A stretch of DNA of 64,000 nt from Haloarcula halophila (GTDB lineage: Archaea > Halobacteriota > Halobacteria > Halobacteriales > Haloarculaceae). Numbering within the stretch: the first letter of the stretch is position 1; each line of letters begins with the position of its first letter. Made by a program: the position numbers and the translations under genes. The notes beneath the pieces were generated by a model, which saw only the letters and a list, made by a program, of their open reading frames with translations, ran no database searches and was not told the DNA's origin. The stretch is from assembly GCF_029278565.1 (NCBI RefSeq), contig NZ_CP119559.1, forward strand, positions 1,178,001 to 1,242,000. Reading direction: 5' to 3'. Below are positions 16,630 to 25,471 of the stretch, in pieces.

Positions 16630-18492
16630 TCAGAGCCCGGCGACGACGAACACGAGGATACTAACCGCCATCACGGCGAGGATGAACGCGGCCGCCAGCG
16701 CCCCGCCCAGCGAGACCATCGCGTTGGCCGTCGAGGCGAGCGTCTCGGTACGATCGTTGCCGAAGACGGTGACCTCGGCCCGTTCGCTGGCCATCCCGGC
16801 CTCGACCGGTTCCAGGTCCGCGACCGCACGGTCGACGAGGTCGGCGACCAGGGCAGACAGTTCGGCGTCGGGGATCGCCTGGCCGACCTGGTTCTCGGCT
16901 TCGACGGTGTTGACGATGTGGGTGTCGCTGGTCATCACCTCGACCGCGTCGACCCCCTCGATGGTGTCGATCACGTCCGCCCGGAGTCCAGGTTCCATGT
17001 TGTTGCCGTCGATGAGCACGTAGGCCGTCCGGTGGTCGGCGACCTCGAAGACACAGACACGGATTCCCAGCGGACCGATCCCGTCTTCGGGCTCCCAGGG
17101 AGTCTCGTCCCAGGCGACGCCACACCGGAGGTCGCCCCGCTGGCTGTCACCCAGGATGTCACCCAACCGTCCGGCCCCGTAGATCATGTCGAACGACCGC
17201 TGGCTTCCGGGAACGACGTGACCCAGGTCCTCGCCCTCCAGGCCGTCGTTACAGTTGTGTGCGTCGACCAGCAGGACGTCGTCGATCCCGCCGGTCCGGG
17301 CTTCGGACATCGCCGAGAGGCCGACGGCGTAGTCGACATCGTCGGCACACCCGGGCGCGTACGTGGTGACGATGAGAGCGTCGTCGCCGAAGGACTGCCC
17401 GATCAGGGTCGCCTCCCCCTCGGTGATCCGCCGGCCGACCGTCGCCTCGGTGTCGTACTCGATCCGGTCGTAGGCGTCCTGGGCGGTCGAAAGGATCGTA
17501 TCGACCTCCCGTTCGGTGACGAGGTTGAAGTCGTGGCCGGCGGTCGCATGGGGCGGGAAGGCCAGCCCCTCTGCGTCGGCAGCCACCCGCTTGGGGAGGT
17601 TCCCGCCGCCGATCTCGCCCATCGGTCCGGGGTGGATCATCGGGAGGACGAATCGGGCCTTCTCCTCGCCGTCGAGGCGTCTGACCGACAGCACCGTCAC
17701 GGGGACGATCGCCTCCTCGCCGATCTCCTCGAAGAACTCCTCCAGTTCACGGGTCCCTTCGGCGATGTGGCCGACGAACCCCCGCAGGAAATCCAGCGCC
17801 GAGACGCCCAGCGACCGACGCCAGGGCTGGTCGATCGCGACCAGGAACAGCCAGACCGCCAGCCCGTAGATGGCACAGATGACCGCGAGCACGACGAAGT
17901 CGGCCGGGATGAACCCCTGGATTTCCGGGGGCGCCTGCTCGGCGCGGGCAAGCAGTTCCTGGAGCATCGGGTCTTCGAGGATGAAGGCGGTCGTCCCGCT
18001 GTAGATCGCCAACAGGACCGCCGCCGTCACAGTCTGGACGCTGGCCGGGACGACCGCCCGGAGCAGCGAGTGCCGGGAGATCGCCATCATGATCAGGATA
18101 CGGAAGGCGAAGATCGAGGCCAGCGCGACGATCAGCGCGTCGAAGACGAAGTTCTGGCCCAGTTGTGGGACCAGCAGGACGACGACGCCGGCGACGGTGA
18201 GGATAGCGATCGTGATGACCTCACAGAGCAGCGCCAACAGTGACGCGTGGTTGGGCGTCAACTGTCCGCCGAGTTGCCTGTCGACCCACGGGGTCACCGC
18301 TCCCGCCACGACGGTCGGGATACCGATGAAGAACACGCCCTGCCAGGCGTCGTCGAGGACGAACCGGGAGTCGAAGGCGGCGACGCCGGTTATCGCAGCG
18401 ATACACAGCGCGAAGACGAGACTGGAGTACCAGTTCGGCGCCCGGAAGATGAACCGGGAGAGACTCGCCAGGTTGCCCTGTGTCGCCGTCAT
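16630..18492 (-). CDS. DUF2070 family membrane protein
   Basis: 620 residues. Six or seven membrane helices fill residues 20-235; a long cytoplasmic domain follows (about 240-590) and a final helix closes the chain (595-617). The soluble part has MIHPGPMGEIGGGNLP (about 289-304) and LLVDAHNCNDG (about 405-415), typical of the archaeal DUF2070 family, whose His/Asp/Asn residues hint at a hydrolase. The biochemical role is unknown. A TATA-like TTTAGTA on the minus strand centred at 18519 is 27 bases before the ATG, so the message is probably leaderless. Confidence 0.88.
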   Translation of the reverse strand: MTATQGNLASLSRFIFRAPNWYSSLVFALCIAAITGVAAFDSRFVLDDAWQGVFFIGIPTVVAGAVTPWVDRQLGGQLTPNHASLLALLCEVITIAILTVAGVVVLLVPQLGQNFVFDALIVALASIFAFRILIMMAISRHSLLRAVVPASVQTVTAAVLLAIYSGTTAFILEDPMLQELLARAEQAPPEIQGFIPADFVVLAVICAIYGLAVWLFLVAIDQPWRRSLGVSALDFLRGFVGHIAEGTRELEEFFEEIGEEAIVPVTVLSVRRLDGEEKARFVLPMIHPGPMGEIGGGNLPKRVAADAEGLAFPPHATAGHDFNLVTEREVDTILSTAQDAYDRIEYDTEATVGRRITEGEATLIGQSFGDDALIVTTYAPGCADDVDYAVGLSAMSEARTGGIDDVLLVDAHNCNDGLEGEDLGHVVPGSQRSFDMIYGAGRLGDILGDSQRGDLRCGVAWDETPWEPEDGIGPLGIRVCVFEVADHRTAYVLIDGNNMEPGLRADVIDTIEGVDAVEVMTSDTHIVNTVEAENQVGQAIPDAELSALVADLVDRAVADLEPVEAGMASERAEVTVFGNDRTETLASTANAMVSLGGALAAAFILAVMAVSILVFVVAGL

Positions 18493-18513
18493 TTATATAT
18501 CACACTCCGTCGA

Positions 18514-18524
18514 CCGTACTAAAG
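18514..18524 (-). promoter_or_regulatory. TATA box of the DUF2070 gene
   Basis: Minus-strand CTTTAGTACGG centred about 27 bases upstream of the ATG at 18492. A second AT-rich block, ATATATAA, directly abuts the start codon and is too close to serve as the TATA box. Confidence 0.45.
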
Positions 18525-18552
18525 CTATCCACTCGCGACTGCACAGCGGCAG

Positions 18553-19122
18553 TTACTGGCGTGGGGCCGCGTTGCGGTCACAGACGGCCAAGAAGTTCTC
18601 GAAGACCGCTTCGCCCTCTTCAGTGTGTGCGACCTCGGGGTGCCACTGGACGCCGTAGATGTCGGCCTCCGTATCGCTCATGGCCTCGACGCCACAGACG
18701 TCGGAGGTGGCGGTCCGCTCGAACCCGTCGGGGACCTCCTTGACCTCGTCGGCGTGGCTGGCCCAGACGCGCGTCTCGGGGTACAGCGAGCCGATCAGCG
18801 GGTCGTCCTCGTCCAGAACTTCGACGGTAACGTCGGCGTAGCCACCGTACTCGCCGCTGCCGACGCGACCGCCCAGTTCCGCCGCGATCAGTTGCATCCC
18901 GAGACAGATCCCCAGAACCGGAACGTCGAGGTCGAGGTAGTCGGGGCAGTTGCCGATATCGTCCATGTCCGGGCCGCCCGAGAGAACGATCCCGTCGGCG
19001 TCGATCTCCGCCGGTGGCGTCGTGTTGTCGACGAGTTCCACGTCGACGCCCATGTCCCGGAGCGCACGCTGCTCCAGATGGGTGAACTGGCCGTGGTTGT
19101 CGATGACTGCGATACTGGTCAT
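18553..19122 (-). CDS. guaAA: GMP synthase glutaminase subunit (subunit A)
   Basis: 189 residues from the ATG at 19122. Class I glutamine amidotransferase with nucleophile Cys-73 in GICLGMQL and the His-161/Glu-163 pair in QWHPE. Archaea commonly split GMP synthase: this subunit releases ammonia from glutamine and passes it to the ATP-pyrophosphatase subunit (guaAB), which converts XMP to GMP. guaAB is not in the window. The start codon overlaps the stop of the upstream histidine kinase by one base (TAATG), so the two genes seem cotranscribed. Confidence 0.93.
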   Translation of the reverse strand: MTSIAVIDNHGQFTHLEQRALRDMGVDVELVDNTTPPAEIDADGIVLSGGPDMDDIGNCPDYLDLDVPVLGICLGMQLIAAELGGRVGSGEYGGYADVTVEVLDEDDPLIGSLYPETRVWASHADEVKEVPDGFERTATSDVCGVEAMSDTEADIYGVQWHPEVAHTEEGEAVFENFLAVCDRNAAPRQ

Positions 19123-20255
19123 TACTGGCCACGACGCCGTGCGGGCACATATATGTCTTGGAACTGGTCCCACAGCCGGTTCCGGACCTTGCAGGCGAGT
19201 CTACGGAAGGTCGTCGTGGCCCGCAGTTCCAGCGTGACGACGTTGCCGTCCGCGACTCGATCGACCCAGACCGATCCCTCGTAGTTCTCGATCACCCAGG
19301 TGACAAGCCACAGCCCCACGCCGCTTGCGTGATCGAGCTGTGTCTCGTCGGTCGCGGTAAACGCCGTCAGCTCCCGGTCCTCGATGGGTGGACAGTTGTC
19401 CTGGACGTGGACACGGAGACGGTTCCCGACCCGTTCAGCGGTGATGCCGACCCACGGATCACCCTCGGCGTGGACCACGGCGTTCTCCAGGAGGTTGTCC
19501 ACCACCGTCTCGAACTGCCAGTCGACGTACGCGACGGCGCTCTCCGGGAGCGTCACGTCGACGGTTACGTCGGGCCGTGACTGTTCCAACGCCGCGAGAC
19601 GGTCCTCGATGACGGGAACGATATCCGTCGGTGTCTGGGCGGTACGGTCGGCGGCGACGGCCGCGTCGATCTGGCGTGCCTTCTCGGTGGTCGAGATCAT
19701 CCGGTCGACGGTCGTCGACATCCGGTCGACCCTGTCGGCTGCGTCGCCGGTCGTCTCGGCTTCGAGGACACTCAGGTGCCCCAGCACGACGTTGAAATCG
19801 TTGCGCATGTCGTGTCTGAGCACGCGGTTGAGGACCGCGTTGCTCTGACGGAGTCGCCGCCGCGCCCGACGGAGTTCGAGCAGCGCGCCCACGAGGATCC
19901 CGACGAATCCGCCCATCGCGATACTGCTTGCGAGCAACGCCGAAACCAACGACGTCGGAGAGGCACCGACGACGAGAGTTCCGAGGGTTACGAGCGTGAG
20001 AAGGGCGATTCCGAGGCCGCCCCATTCGGCGACCGTCCAGATCTGTTCGCCCTCCAGCCCGCTCCGGGGGAGCCAGTAGTTCGCCGCCGCCAGCGACAAC
20101 GCGGGGACTAGCCCGGTCGCGACAACCAGGAGGCCCGAGGGTCCCGCGTCGAGGACGGACGCCGCGTGACAGGCGAGTGCGAGCGTCAGCGTCACGCCGA
20201 TGGCGACCAGATAGCCCGTCCCGAGAGTCCCCTTCGACACTGTCGGGGTCTTCAC
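19122..20255 (-). CDS. Membrane histidine kinase
   Basis: 377 residues, GTG start at 20255 with a TATA-like TCTAAATA about 29 bases upstream (20280-20288, minus strand). About four membrane helices lie in residues 12-125. The dimerisation/phosphoacceptor box is RVLRHDMRNDFNVVLGH (145-161, His-148), then an N box (DNLLENAVVHA, about 255-265) and a G2 box (GVGLWLVTWVIEN). The usual D-x-G-x-G is replaced by DNCPPIED, as in some haloarchaeal kinases. No separate sensor domain is visible and no response regulator is nearby, so partner and signal are unknown. It is coupled by a one-base overlap to guaAA. Confidence 0.85.
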   Translation of the reverse strand: MKTPTVSKGTLGTGYLVAIGVTLTLALACHAASVLDAGPSGLLVVATGLVPALSLAAANYWLPRSGLEGEQIWTVAEWGGLGIALLTLVTLGTLVVGASPTSLVSALLASSIAMGGFVGILVGALLELRRARRRLRQSNAVLNRVLRHDMRNDFNVVLGHLSVLEAETTGDAADRVDRMSTTVDRMISTTEKARQIDAAVAADRTAQTPTDIVPVIEDRLAALEQSRPDVTVDVTLPESAVAYVDWQFETVVDNLLENAVVHAEGDPWVGITAERVGNRLRVHVQDNCPPIEDRELTAFTATDETQLDHASGVGLWLVTWVIENYEGSVWVDRVADGNVVTLELRATTTFRRLACKVRNRLWDQFQDIYVPARRRGQ

Positions 20256-20307
20256 GACTGTGTTGGCGTATTACGGGGGGGGTATTTAGAGCCGCCCCAC
20301 TAGAGTA

Positions 20308-20931
20308 TCAGTTTTGATAATCCCCGGCGTCCTCGTCGTCGCGATACCGCTCCGCCGCCGACTCGAAGCCCAGTTCCGACTGCTCTTTCGAGCGCCGCCC
20401 CTCGCGTTCGGCCAGCGCCTCCGGGTCCGGCCCGGCGTCGTCGTCGATCCGTGCCCACGACTGGTGGACCTTCGCGTGACACCACCGACAGAGATAGACG
20501 GTGATCTCGTGATCGAGGGTGTCCCCCGAGGAGTCGCGGTAGGAGAGGTGGTGTTCCTCCAGCAGCGGCCGCTCGTCGGAGTGGGCCATCCGCCGCTCGG
20601 TCAACCCACAGCGGACACACTCGCGGTCGTGCTGTCGGCACCGGAAGTGGGGACAGTCGGCCCACTCCCACTCGGTCTCGTCCCGCGGGGCAGGTCGCTC
20701 CCTGCCCGACTGTTCCGAGACGCCACGCGTCTCGCTGGTGTCGCCGTCCGGCGCCACGGCGGCCGGACAGCGGAACTCCTCGGCGCTCCGGGCGTCGGCG
20801 AACTCGGGGTCGTGGTGGCCGTGCTCGCGCGCCCACCGACACTTCCCCTCGTCGGTGACGAAATCACAGCGGTCGACGTGGTCGTAGGGGTCGTCGACGC
20901 CGACGCTCGTCCCGCCCGGTGCCTTCTCCAT
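20308..20931 (-). CDS. DUF7097-like zinc/HNH-type protein
   Basis: 207 residues from the ATG at 20931 (a TTG at 20961 sits where the TATA-like box lies). Begins MEKAPGGTSVGVDDPYDHVD. Cysteines are numerous: DRCDFVTDEGKC, FRCPAA, ADCPHFRCRQHDRECVRCG, CRWCHAKVH. The last part, LEEHHLSYRD followed by VYLCRWCHAKVHQ, has the shape of an HNH endonuclease metal core, so it may bind DNA or be a remnant nuclease. Family name from memory. It is sandwiched between two kinase genes; its promoter lies within the 3' end of the downstream-oriented kinase gene at 20954. Confidence 0.72.
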   Translation of the reverse strand: MEKAPGGTSVGVDDPYDHVDRCDFVTDEGKCRWAREHGHHDPEFADARSAEEFRCPAAVAPDGDTSETRGVSEQSGRERPAPRDETEWEWADCPHFRCRQHDRECVRCGLTERRMAHSDERPLLEEHHLSYRDSSGDTLDHEITVYLCRWCHAKVHQSWARIDDDAGPDPEALAEREGRRSKEQSELGFESAAERYRDDEDAGDYQN

Positions 20932-20953
20932 ACCGCCGTCTGTGGCTCGGACG

Positions 20954-22477
20954 CTATTCAATCTGTCCGGGTTGTGGCGGTCGCTGGGTTCCCGCTCGCG
21001 GCAGTCGCATCGTCACGACCGTCCCCTGTGGGTCACGGTCAGCGATCGTTACCTCTCCGCCGAGGCTCCTGACCAACCAGTAGATCGCCCACAGGCCGAT
21101 CCCGCTTCCGTGCTGGAGCGCTGTCTCGGTCTCGTCGCTCAGTGGCCGTCGCTCCCGTTCGGGGATGCCCGGCCCCGTGTCCTCGATGTCGACGACGACG
21201 TGCTCTGTCTCGATAGTAACCCCCAGACGGACCTCCGGGTCGGTTCCCTCCGGTGTCCCATAGTATCCGTGTTCGACGGCGTTTTCGAGGGCTTCACGGA
21301 TAGCGATCCCGAGTCGCTCGTCACCGGCGACCGACGCGACTTCGGGGGTGTCGACGACGAACGGACAGTCAGGATACTCCGCTGCGATCCGTCGTCGTTC
21401 CCGGACCAACACCGAGACAGCATCGATAGTCCGGTCGGCCGACGAGGACCGCAGGACTTCGGTGACCTCGCGAGCCTTCTCGCTGAGGCGTCCGAGTTGC
21501 TGTGCACGGTCGACGATGCGTCTGGCTGCTGTCCCCAGTTCCCCGTCGAGTTCCTCGGTGAGGACCGTGCTATTCCCTTCGATGACGTTGACCGTGTTGC
21601 GGATGTCGTGACGGAGGACCCGTTCGAGGACAGCCAGTTGTTGCTCGCGCTGGCGCCTGTCGGTAACGTCCGCGAGCGCGATCATATGTCCGGAGACGGA
21701 GTCGTCGGCGGCGTCGGTGATCGGTGCCGACCAGACGTTCACGTCGATCAGCGAACCGTCCTTGCGCTGTCGTTTCGTCGCGACGCCCTCGATGACGTTC
21801 CCGGCGTCGACCCAGGCCTTGTGACGCTGGAACTCGTCGGTCCGGTCGGCCGGAACGAGCGGGTACTGCTGGTCACAGATCTCCGTCGCAGTCCAGCCGA
21901 ACAACCGCTCGGCTCCACTGGACCACGAGCGGACCGTCCTGTCGTCGTCGATCGCGACGAGTGCCACAGGAGAGGTCTCGAAGATAGCTTTGAGCCGATT
22001 CCGTGACCGTTCGCTCCGTCGTCGCTCGCGTTCCCGGCGAACATCGTAGACACCGGTCAACAGGCCGCCGACCGCGCCGGTCCCGGCTACCCAGGCAGTG
22101 ACGAGATACGGGTCGGCGAGGGCGATCTCGTGTGCACGCTGGTACGCGACGACGACGAGGGCAAGCGTCGTGATCGGGAGCGACCCGGCCAGCGACCACG
22201 CGACGAGTCGTCGGACCGCGCCGCTGTCAAGATCATTCGTAAGGAGCCAGCGGGCGCCAACGACCAACGGGGCGACGATACAGGCCAGGGCCGCGCTCGC
22301 GACGACCTGTCCCTCCGCCGGCGTCGATCGACCGCCGAGCCTGATCACGGTCGCGGACCCGACGACGAGCGCGGGCACCAGCAACACCAGTGTCCCGCCG
22401 ATCCGCCATTGCCGCTCCGTGGGACGGGTGAGCAACCGAGCCATCGCTATCCGAACCGACTCGACACCTCGATGCAT
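20954..22477 (-). CDS. PAS-containing membrane histidine kinase
   Basis: 507 residues. Four membrane helices lie at about 26-46, 60-80, 92-111 and 124-143. A PAS domain follows (about 158-275, with FETSPVALVAIDDD), ending in the PAC-like VTDRRQREQQLAVLE. The phosphoacceptor box is RVLRHDIRNTVNVIEG with His-290, then EALENAVEHG (N box), DTGPGIP (G1) and GSGIGLWAIYWLV (G2). It shares the H-box wording and the GLW-x3-W-x2 ending with the kinase at 19122, suggesting paralogy. No receiver-domain gene is adjacent. Its last bases overlap the promoter of the DUF7097 gene. Confidence 0.9.
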   Translation of the reverse strand: MHRGVESVRIAMARLLTRPTERQWRIGGTLVLLVPALVVGSATVIRLGGRSTPAEGQVVASAALACIVAPLVVGARWLLTNDLDSGAVRRLVAWSLAGSLPITTLALVVVAYQRAHEIALADPYLVTAWVAGTGAVGGLLTGVYDVRRERERRRSERSRNRLKAIFETSPVALVAIDDDRTVRSWSSGAERLFGWTATEICDQQYPLVPADRTDEFQRHKAWVDAGNVIEGVATKRQRKDGSLIDVNVWSAPITDAADDSVSGHMIALADVTDRRQREQQLAVLERVLRHDIRNTVNVIEGNSTVLTEELDGELGTAARRIVDRAQQLGRLSEKAREVTEVLRSSSADRTIDAVSVLVRERRRIAAEYPDCPFVVDTPEVASVAGDERLGIAIREALENAVEHGYYGTPEGTDPEVRLGVTIETEHVVVDIEDTGPGIPERERRPLSDETETALQHGSGIGLWAIYWLVRSLGGEVTIADRDPQGTVVTMRLPRAGTQRPPQPGQIE

Positions 22478-22587
22478 ATCCGAAGGTCACTGCTTCCGGG
22501 GTATGAATCCCGGAACGGGTTCCCACCAGATAGGAACGTGCCCGGCAGCCACAACAGCTAACACCCCCTCGGTCCTGGGTCGGGAAC

Positions 22588-22932
22588 ATGCGCGTCGTCC
22601 ACGACCCCGAGGGTGCCGCCCGCACGCTCGCGACGGAGGTCGACCGGGCCGAATCGGCCTTCGAGCAGTCCCGGGGGTTGATGTTCCGGCGGTCGATTCC
22701 CGACGACTACGCCCTGGTCTTTCCGTTCGACGGTACCGGTCGCCGGTTCATCCACATGCTGTTCGTGGCGTTCCCGCTCGACGTGATCTGGCTGGCCGAC
22801 GGGGTGGTCCAGGCGAAAAAGACGATGCACCCCTGGCGGTCGGTCGGCTGGGCGAACGCGGATACGGTCCTCGAACTGCCCGCAGGGGCCGCTGAGGGCG
22901 TCAGCGAGGGGGATACGGTCGTCGTCAAGTGA
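22588..22932 (+). CDS. DUF192 family protein
   Basis: 114 residues. Features of DUF192: RGLMFRRSIPDDYALVFPF (29-47), the conserved HMLFVAFPLDVIWL (56-69), and ADTVLELPAG (90-99). The family is a small beta-barrel-like fold of unknown function found across bacteria and archaea, often exported; this copy has no signal peptide. It stands alone on the plus strand between a divergent kinase and the leuA/cimA leader region. Confidence 0.88.
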   Translation: MRVVHDPEGAARTLATEVDRAESAFEQSRGLMFRRSIPDDYALVFPFDGTGRRFIHMLFVAFPLDVIWLADGVVQAKKTMHPWRSVGWANADTVLELPAGAAEGVSEGDTVVVK

Positions 22933-22949
22933 CCACGGCGCATCCGCCA

Positions 22950-22958
22950 CCTTTTAGA
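22950..22958 (+). promoter_or_regulatory. TATA box upstream of the leader ORF and LeuA/CimA gene
   Basis: CCTTTTAGA centred about 31 bases before the ATG at 22985 and about 122 bases before the GTG at 23076. If used, transcription begins near 22981-22985, giving the synthase gene an unusually long 5' leader of about 90 bases for this organism. Confidence 0.45.
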
Positions 22959-22984
22959 CCATGAAGGTTAGAGTAGTCACCACT

Positions 22985-23059
22985 ATGTCGGAATACCCGA
23001 CGGAGGATAGAGGAAGTCGCCGCAAGGCGGCTGGCCGAGAAATTCGTCCCGCTGTGTGA
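22985..23059 (+). CDS. Possible 24-residue leader ORF before LeuA/CimA
   Basis: ATG to TGA, reading MSEYPTEDRGSRRKAAGR then EIRPAV, in a different frame from the downstream gene and ending 16 bases before its GTG. It begins where a leaderless transcript would start from the TATA box at 22950. An in-frame ATG at 22961 would add MKVRVVTT. The ORF holds GCCGC-AAG-GCGGC (23018-23030), able to form a short strong hairpin. It could be a leader peptide controlling branched-chain amino-acid synthesis, but it is not rich in Leu, Ile or Val codons, so this is tentative. Confidence 0.35.
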   Translation: MSEYPTEDRGSRRKAAGREIRPAV

Positions 23060-23075
23060 TGGAAGTGGATTTTCT

Positions 23076-24620
23076 GTGAGTCAGAACCCATTGTTCGGAG
23101 GGCACCCAGCGACGCGTGCCCTCACAGATGTCGGTGAGGTACAGTTCCTGGATACGACCCTGCGCGACGGCGAGCAGGCCCCCGGCGTCTCGCTGACGCC
23201 CGACGACAAGGCCCGGATCGCGCGCAAGCTCGACGACGCCGAGATCGACGTCATCGAGGCCGGCAGCGCCTGTACCGGCCCCGGCGAGCGCGAGACGATC
23301 TCGCGAGTCGCCGAACTCGACCTCGACGCGACGGTGACCAGCTTCTGCCGTGGCATCAAAAACGACATCGACCTCGCGCTGGAGTGTGACGTCGACGGGA
23401 TCAACCTCGTCGTCCCCGCGAGCGACAAACACGTCGAGCGGAAGGTCGGCACCTCCCGCGAGGAGAACGTCGCCGCGACGATGGAGTTAGTCGAGTACGC
23501 CACCGACCACGGCCTCTGGGTCGAGGTCATCGGCGAGGACGGCTCCCGGGCGGAGTTGGACTACCTCGAAGAGTTGTTGGGGGCCGCGCTGGATGCCGGT
23601 GCCGACCGCATCTGCTGGGCCGACACCGTCGGGCACGCCACGCCGGACCGGGCACTCGAATGTGTCTCCCGGCTCGCCGACCTGGGACCAGTCAGCACCC
23701 ACACCCACGACGACCTCGGACTCGCCGTGATGAACGCGCTCGTCTCCGTAGCCGCCGGCGCAGATCTGGTCCACGGGACGATCAACGGCATCGGCGAGCG
23801 GGCCGGCAACGTCGCCCTGGAGGAGGTCGCGATCGCACTCGATCACGGCTACGGCGTCGAGACGATGAAACTGACCGAGGTCCACGACCTCGCGGACCTG
23901 ATCGCCAGCCGGACCGGGATCCCGCTGGCCCCGAACAAGGCCGTCGTCGGCCAGAACGCCTTCACCCACGAGAGCGGTATCCACACCGACGGGACGCTCA
24001 AAGACGACGCGATGTACGAACCCTACCCGCCGGAGAAGGTGGGTCGGGAGCGTCGCCTCGCGCTGGGCAAACACGCCGGCCGGGCCGGCGTCGAGGCCGC
24101 GCTGGACGAACACGACGTCGAGGTGACCGACGAACAACTCGACGAGATCGTCGCCCGTGTCAAGGAGATCGGCGACCGCGGCAAGCGGGTCACCGACGCC
24201 GACCTGCTGACGATCGCCGACGACGTGACCGGCCAGGAACAGGATCGCCGCGTCGAGTTGCTCGGCCTGACGGCCGTCTCCGGATCTGACACCCCGACAG
24301 CGAGCGTCCGGCTCTCGGTCGACGGGGAGGAGCGCAAGGAGGCCTCCGTGGGTTCGGGGCCAGTCGACGCCGCGATGAACGCCGCCGAAACCGCACTCTC
24401 TCACGCCGCCGACGCGACCCTGGAGGACTACCACGTCGACGCGATCACCGGCGGGACAGACGCGGTCGTGACCGTCGAGATCGAGATGTCCCGCGGCGAC
24501 GACCACGTCCGAGTCTCGGCGAGCGACTCCGACATCACCCGTGCGTCGGTCCGGGCGATGGTCGACGCGATGGACCGACTGGTCGCCGACGACAGCGAAC
24601 GGCTCGTCGCCGACGACTGA
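23076..24620 (+). CDS. 2-isopropylmalate / (R)-citramalate synthase family protein
   Basis: 514 residues, GTG start. LDTTLRDGEQAPGVS (25-39) is the HMGL-like catalytic signature with the metal Asp, and THTHDDLG (about 207-214) gives the two metal histidines. The TIM barrel is followed by a linker (HESGIHTDG at about 303) and a C-terminal LeuA-type regulatory domain (about 390-505). It condenses acetyl-CoA with a 2-oxo acid: 2-oxoisovalerate for leucine, or pyruvate for the citramalate route to isoleucine. The two activities cannot be told apart by eye; haloarchaea usually have one of each. An unusual leader region precedes it. Confidence 0.9.
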   Translation: MSQNPLFGGHPATRALTDVGEVQFLDTTLRDGEQAPGVSLTPDDKARIARKLDDAEIDVIEAGSACTGPGERETISRVAELDLDATVTSFCRGIKNDIDLALECDVDGINLVVPASDKHVERKVGTSREENVAATMELVEYATDHGLWVEVIGEDGSRAELDYLEELLGAALDAGADRICWADTVGHATPDRALECVSRLADLGPVSTHTHDDLGLAVMNALVSVAAGADLVHGTINGIGERAGNVALEEVAIALDHGYGVETMKLTEVHDLADLIASRTGIPLAPNKAVVGQNAFTHESGIHTDGTLKDDAMYEPYPPEKVGRERRLALGKHAGRAGVEAALDEHDVEVTDEQLDEIVARVKEIGDRGKRVTDADLLTIADDVTGQEQDRRVELLGLTAVSGSDTPTASVRLSVDGEERKEASVGSGPVDAAMNAAETALSHAADATLEDYHVDAITGGTDAVVTVEIEMSRGDDHVRVSASDSDITRASVRAMVDAMDRLVADDSERLVADD

Positions 24621-24769
24621 GTCGAGCACACGTCCGTGTCGCCGACCAACAGAGCAGCTGCCTGCTCCTGTTTCGACCGGCGTTCGAGTCGCAGACGGAC
24701 ACCGAGGCCCCGTTCGACAGCCGGATCAGACGGTACTGAGAGCTATCCAGGTACACCCGCGGGAGTGTG

Positions 24770-25426
24770 TTACTCGGCGATATCGACGACGGCGTCTAAC
24801 CCATCGACCTCGTAGGTCGGCGTCACGGAGAGGTCGGTGTCGACGGTGTGTGGCCGGCGGACGAACGCCGAGTCGATGCCCGCCCGCCGGGCCGCCTCGA
24901 TGTCCGATTCGCTGTCGCCGACGTACAGCGCGTCGGTCACACCGAGGTCCGCCAGTGCCTGTTCGATGTAGTAGGGACTGGGTTTCTTCCGTCGGAGGCT
25001 CCCGACGGTCGGCGGGCGACCCCTGACAGTCCCGAAGTGTCGATCCAGTCCGAAGTGGTCGAACGCGAAATCGACGGTCGCCTGCTGGTTCGAGGAGACC
25101 ACGCCCAGTGGCCCGTCGAGCCGATCGAGGACTCTGACGTCGCCGTAGGGACGCTTCTCTCCCGCCCGGATCGCCGCCCGCTGGGCCTCCGAGATCGCTC
25201 GGTCCCGAGCTCTCCAGAACTGCTCGGGGTCCAGCCCGTAGTGGCGACAGACCGCGTCGAGTCGGTCCGGTGTGACGCCGATACGCATCGCTTCCAGATG
25301 GTCGGGCCGGGGATCGACGACGCCGACCCGTCTGAACGCGTCCCGGGTCCCCGCCTGATGGGTCCTCGTACTCGTCAGGGTCAACAGGACGCCGTCGTTG
25401 TCGAAGACGACCGACTCGTACCTCAT
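24770..25426 (-). CDS. HAD family phosphatase
   Basis: 218 residues from the ATG at 25426; a TTG two codons earlier is less likely. Motif I is VFDNDGVLLTL with Asp-9 as nucleophile and Asp-11 as acid/base. Motif II is VVSSNQ (about 112-117), motif III Lys lies in RRKKPSPYY (about 147-155), and motif IV is YVGDSESDIEAARRAG (about 168-183). The helical cap at 15-95 makes it a C1-cap enzyme of the phosphoglycolate phosphatase type. The substrate is unknown. Neighbours suggest no pathway. Confidence 0.88.
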   Translation of the reverse strand: MRYESVVFDNDGVLLTLTSTRTHQAGTRDAFRRVGVVDPRPDHLEAMRIGVTPDRLDAVCRHYGLDPEQFWRARDRAISEAQRAAIRAGEKRPYGDVRVLDRLDGPLGVVSSNQQATVDFAFDHFGLDRHFGTVRGRPPTVGSLRRKKPSPYYIEQALADLGVTDALYVGDSESDIEAARRAGIDSAFVRRPHTVDTDLSVTPTYEVDGLDAVVDIAE

Positions 25427-25471
25427 CGACAACCGCTGGGAGGCCAGCGGACAGAAGCGTTTCGCTCTCGG

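Noticed and set aside
16918-18243. 441-residue open frame opposite DUF2070
   Set aside because: Shadow of the DUF2070 coding frame; composition dominated by Asp, Arg, Glu, Gly without any recognisable domain.
20274-20282. Run of eight or nine G upstream of the histidine kinase
   Set aside because: Could be a slipped-strand switch, but it lies between the TATA box and the start codon in a G-rich stretch with no reading-frame consequence visible; no evidence of length variation.
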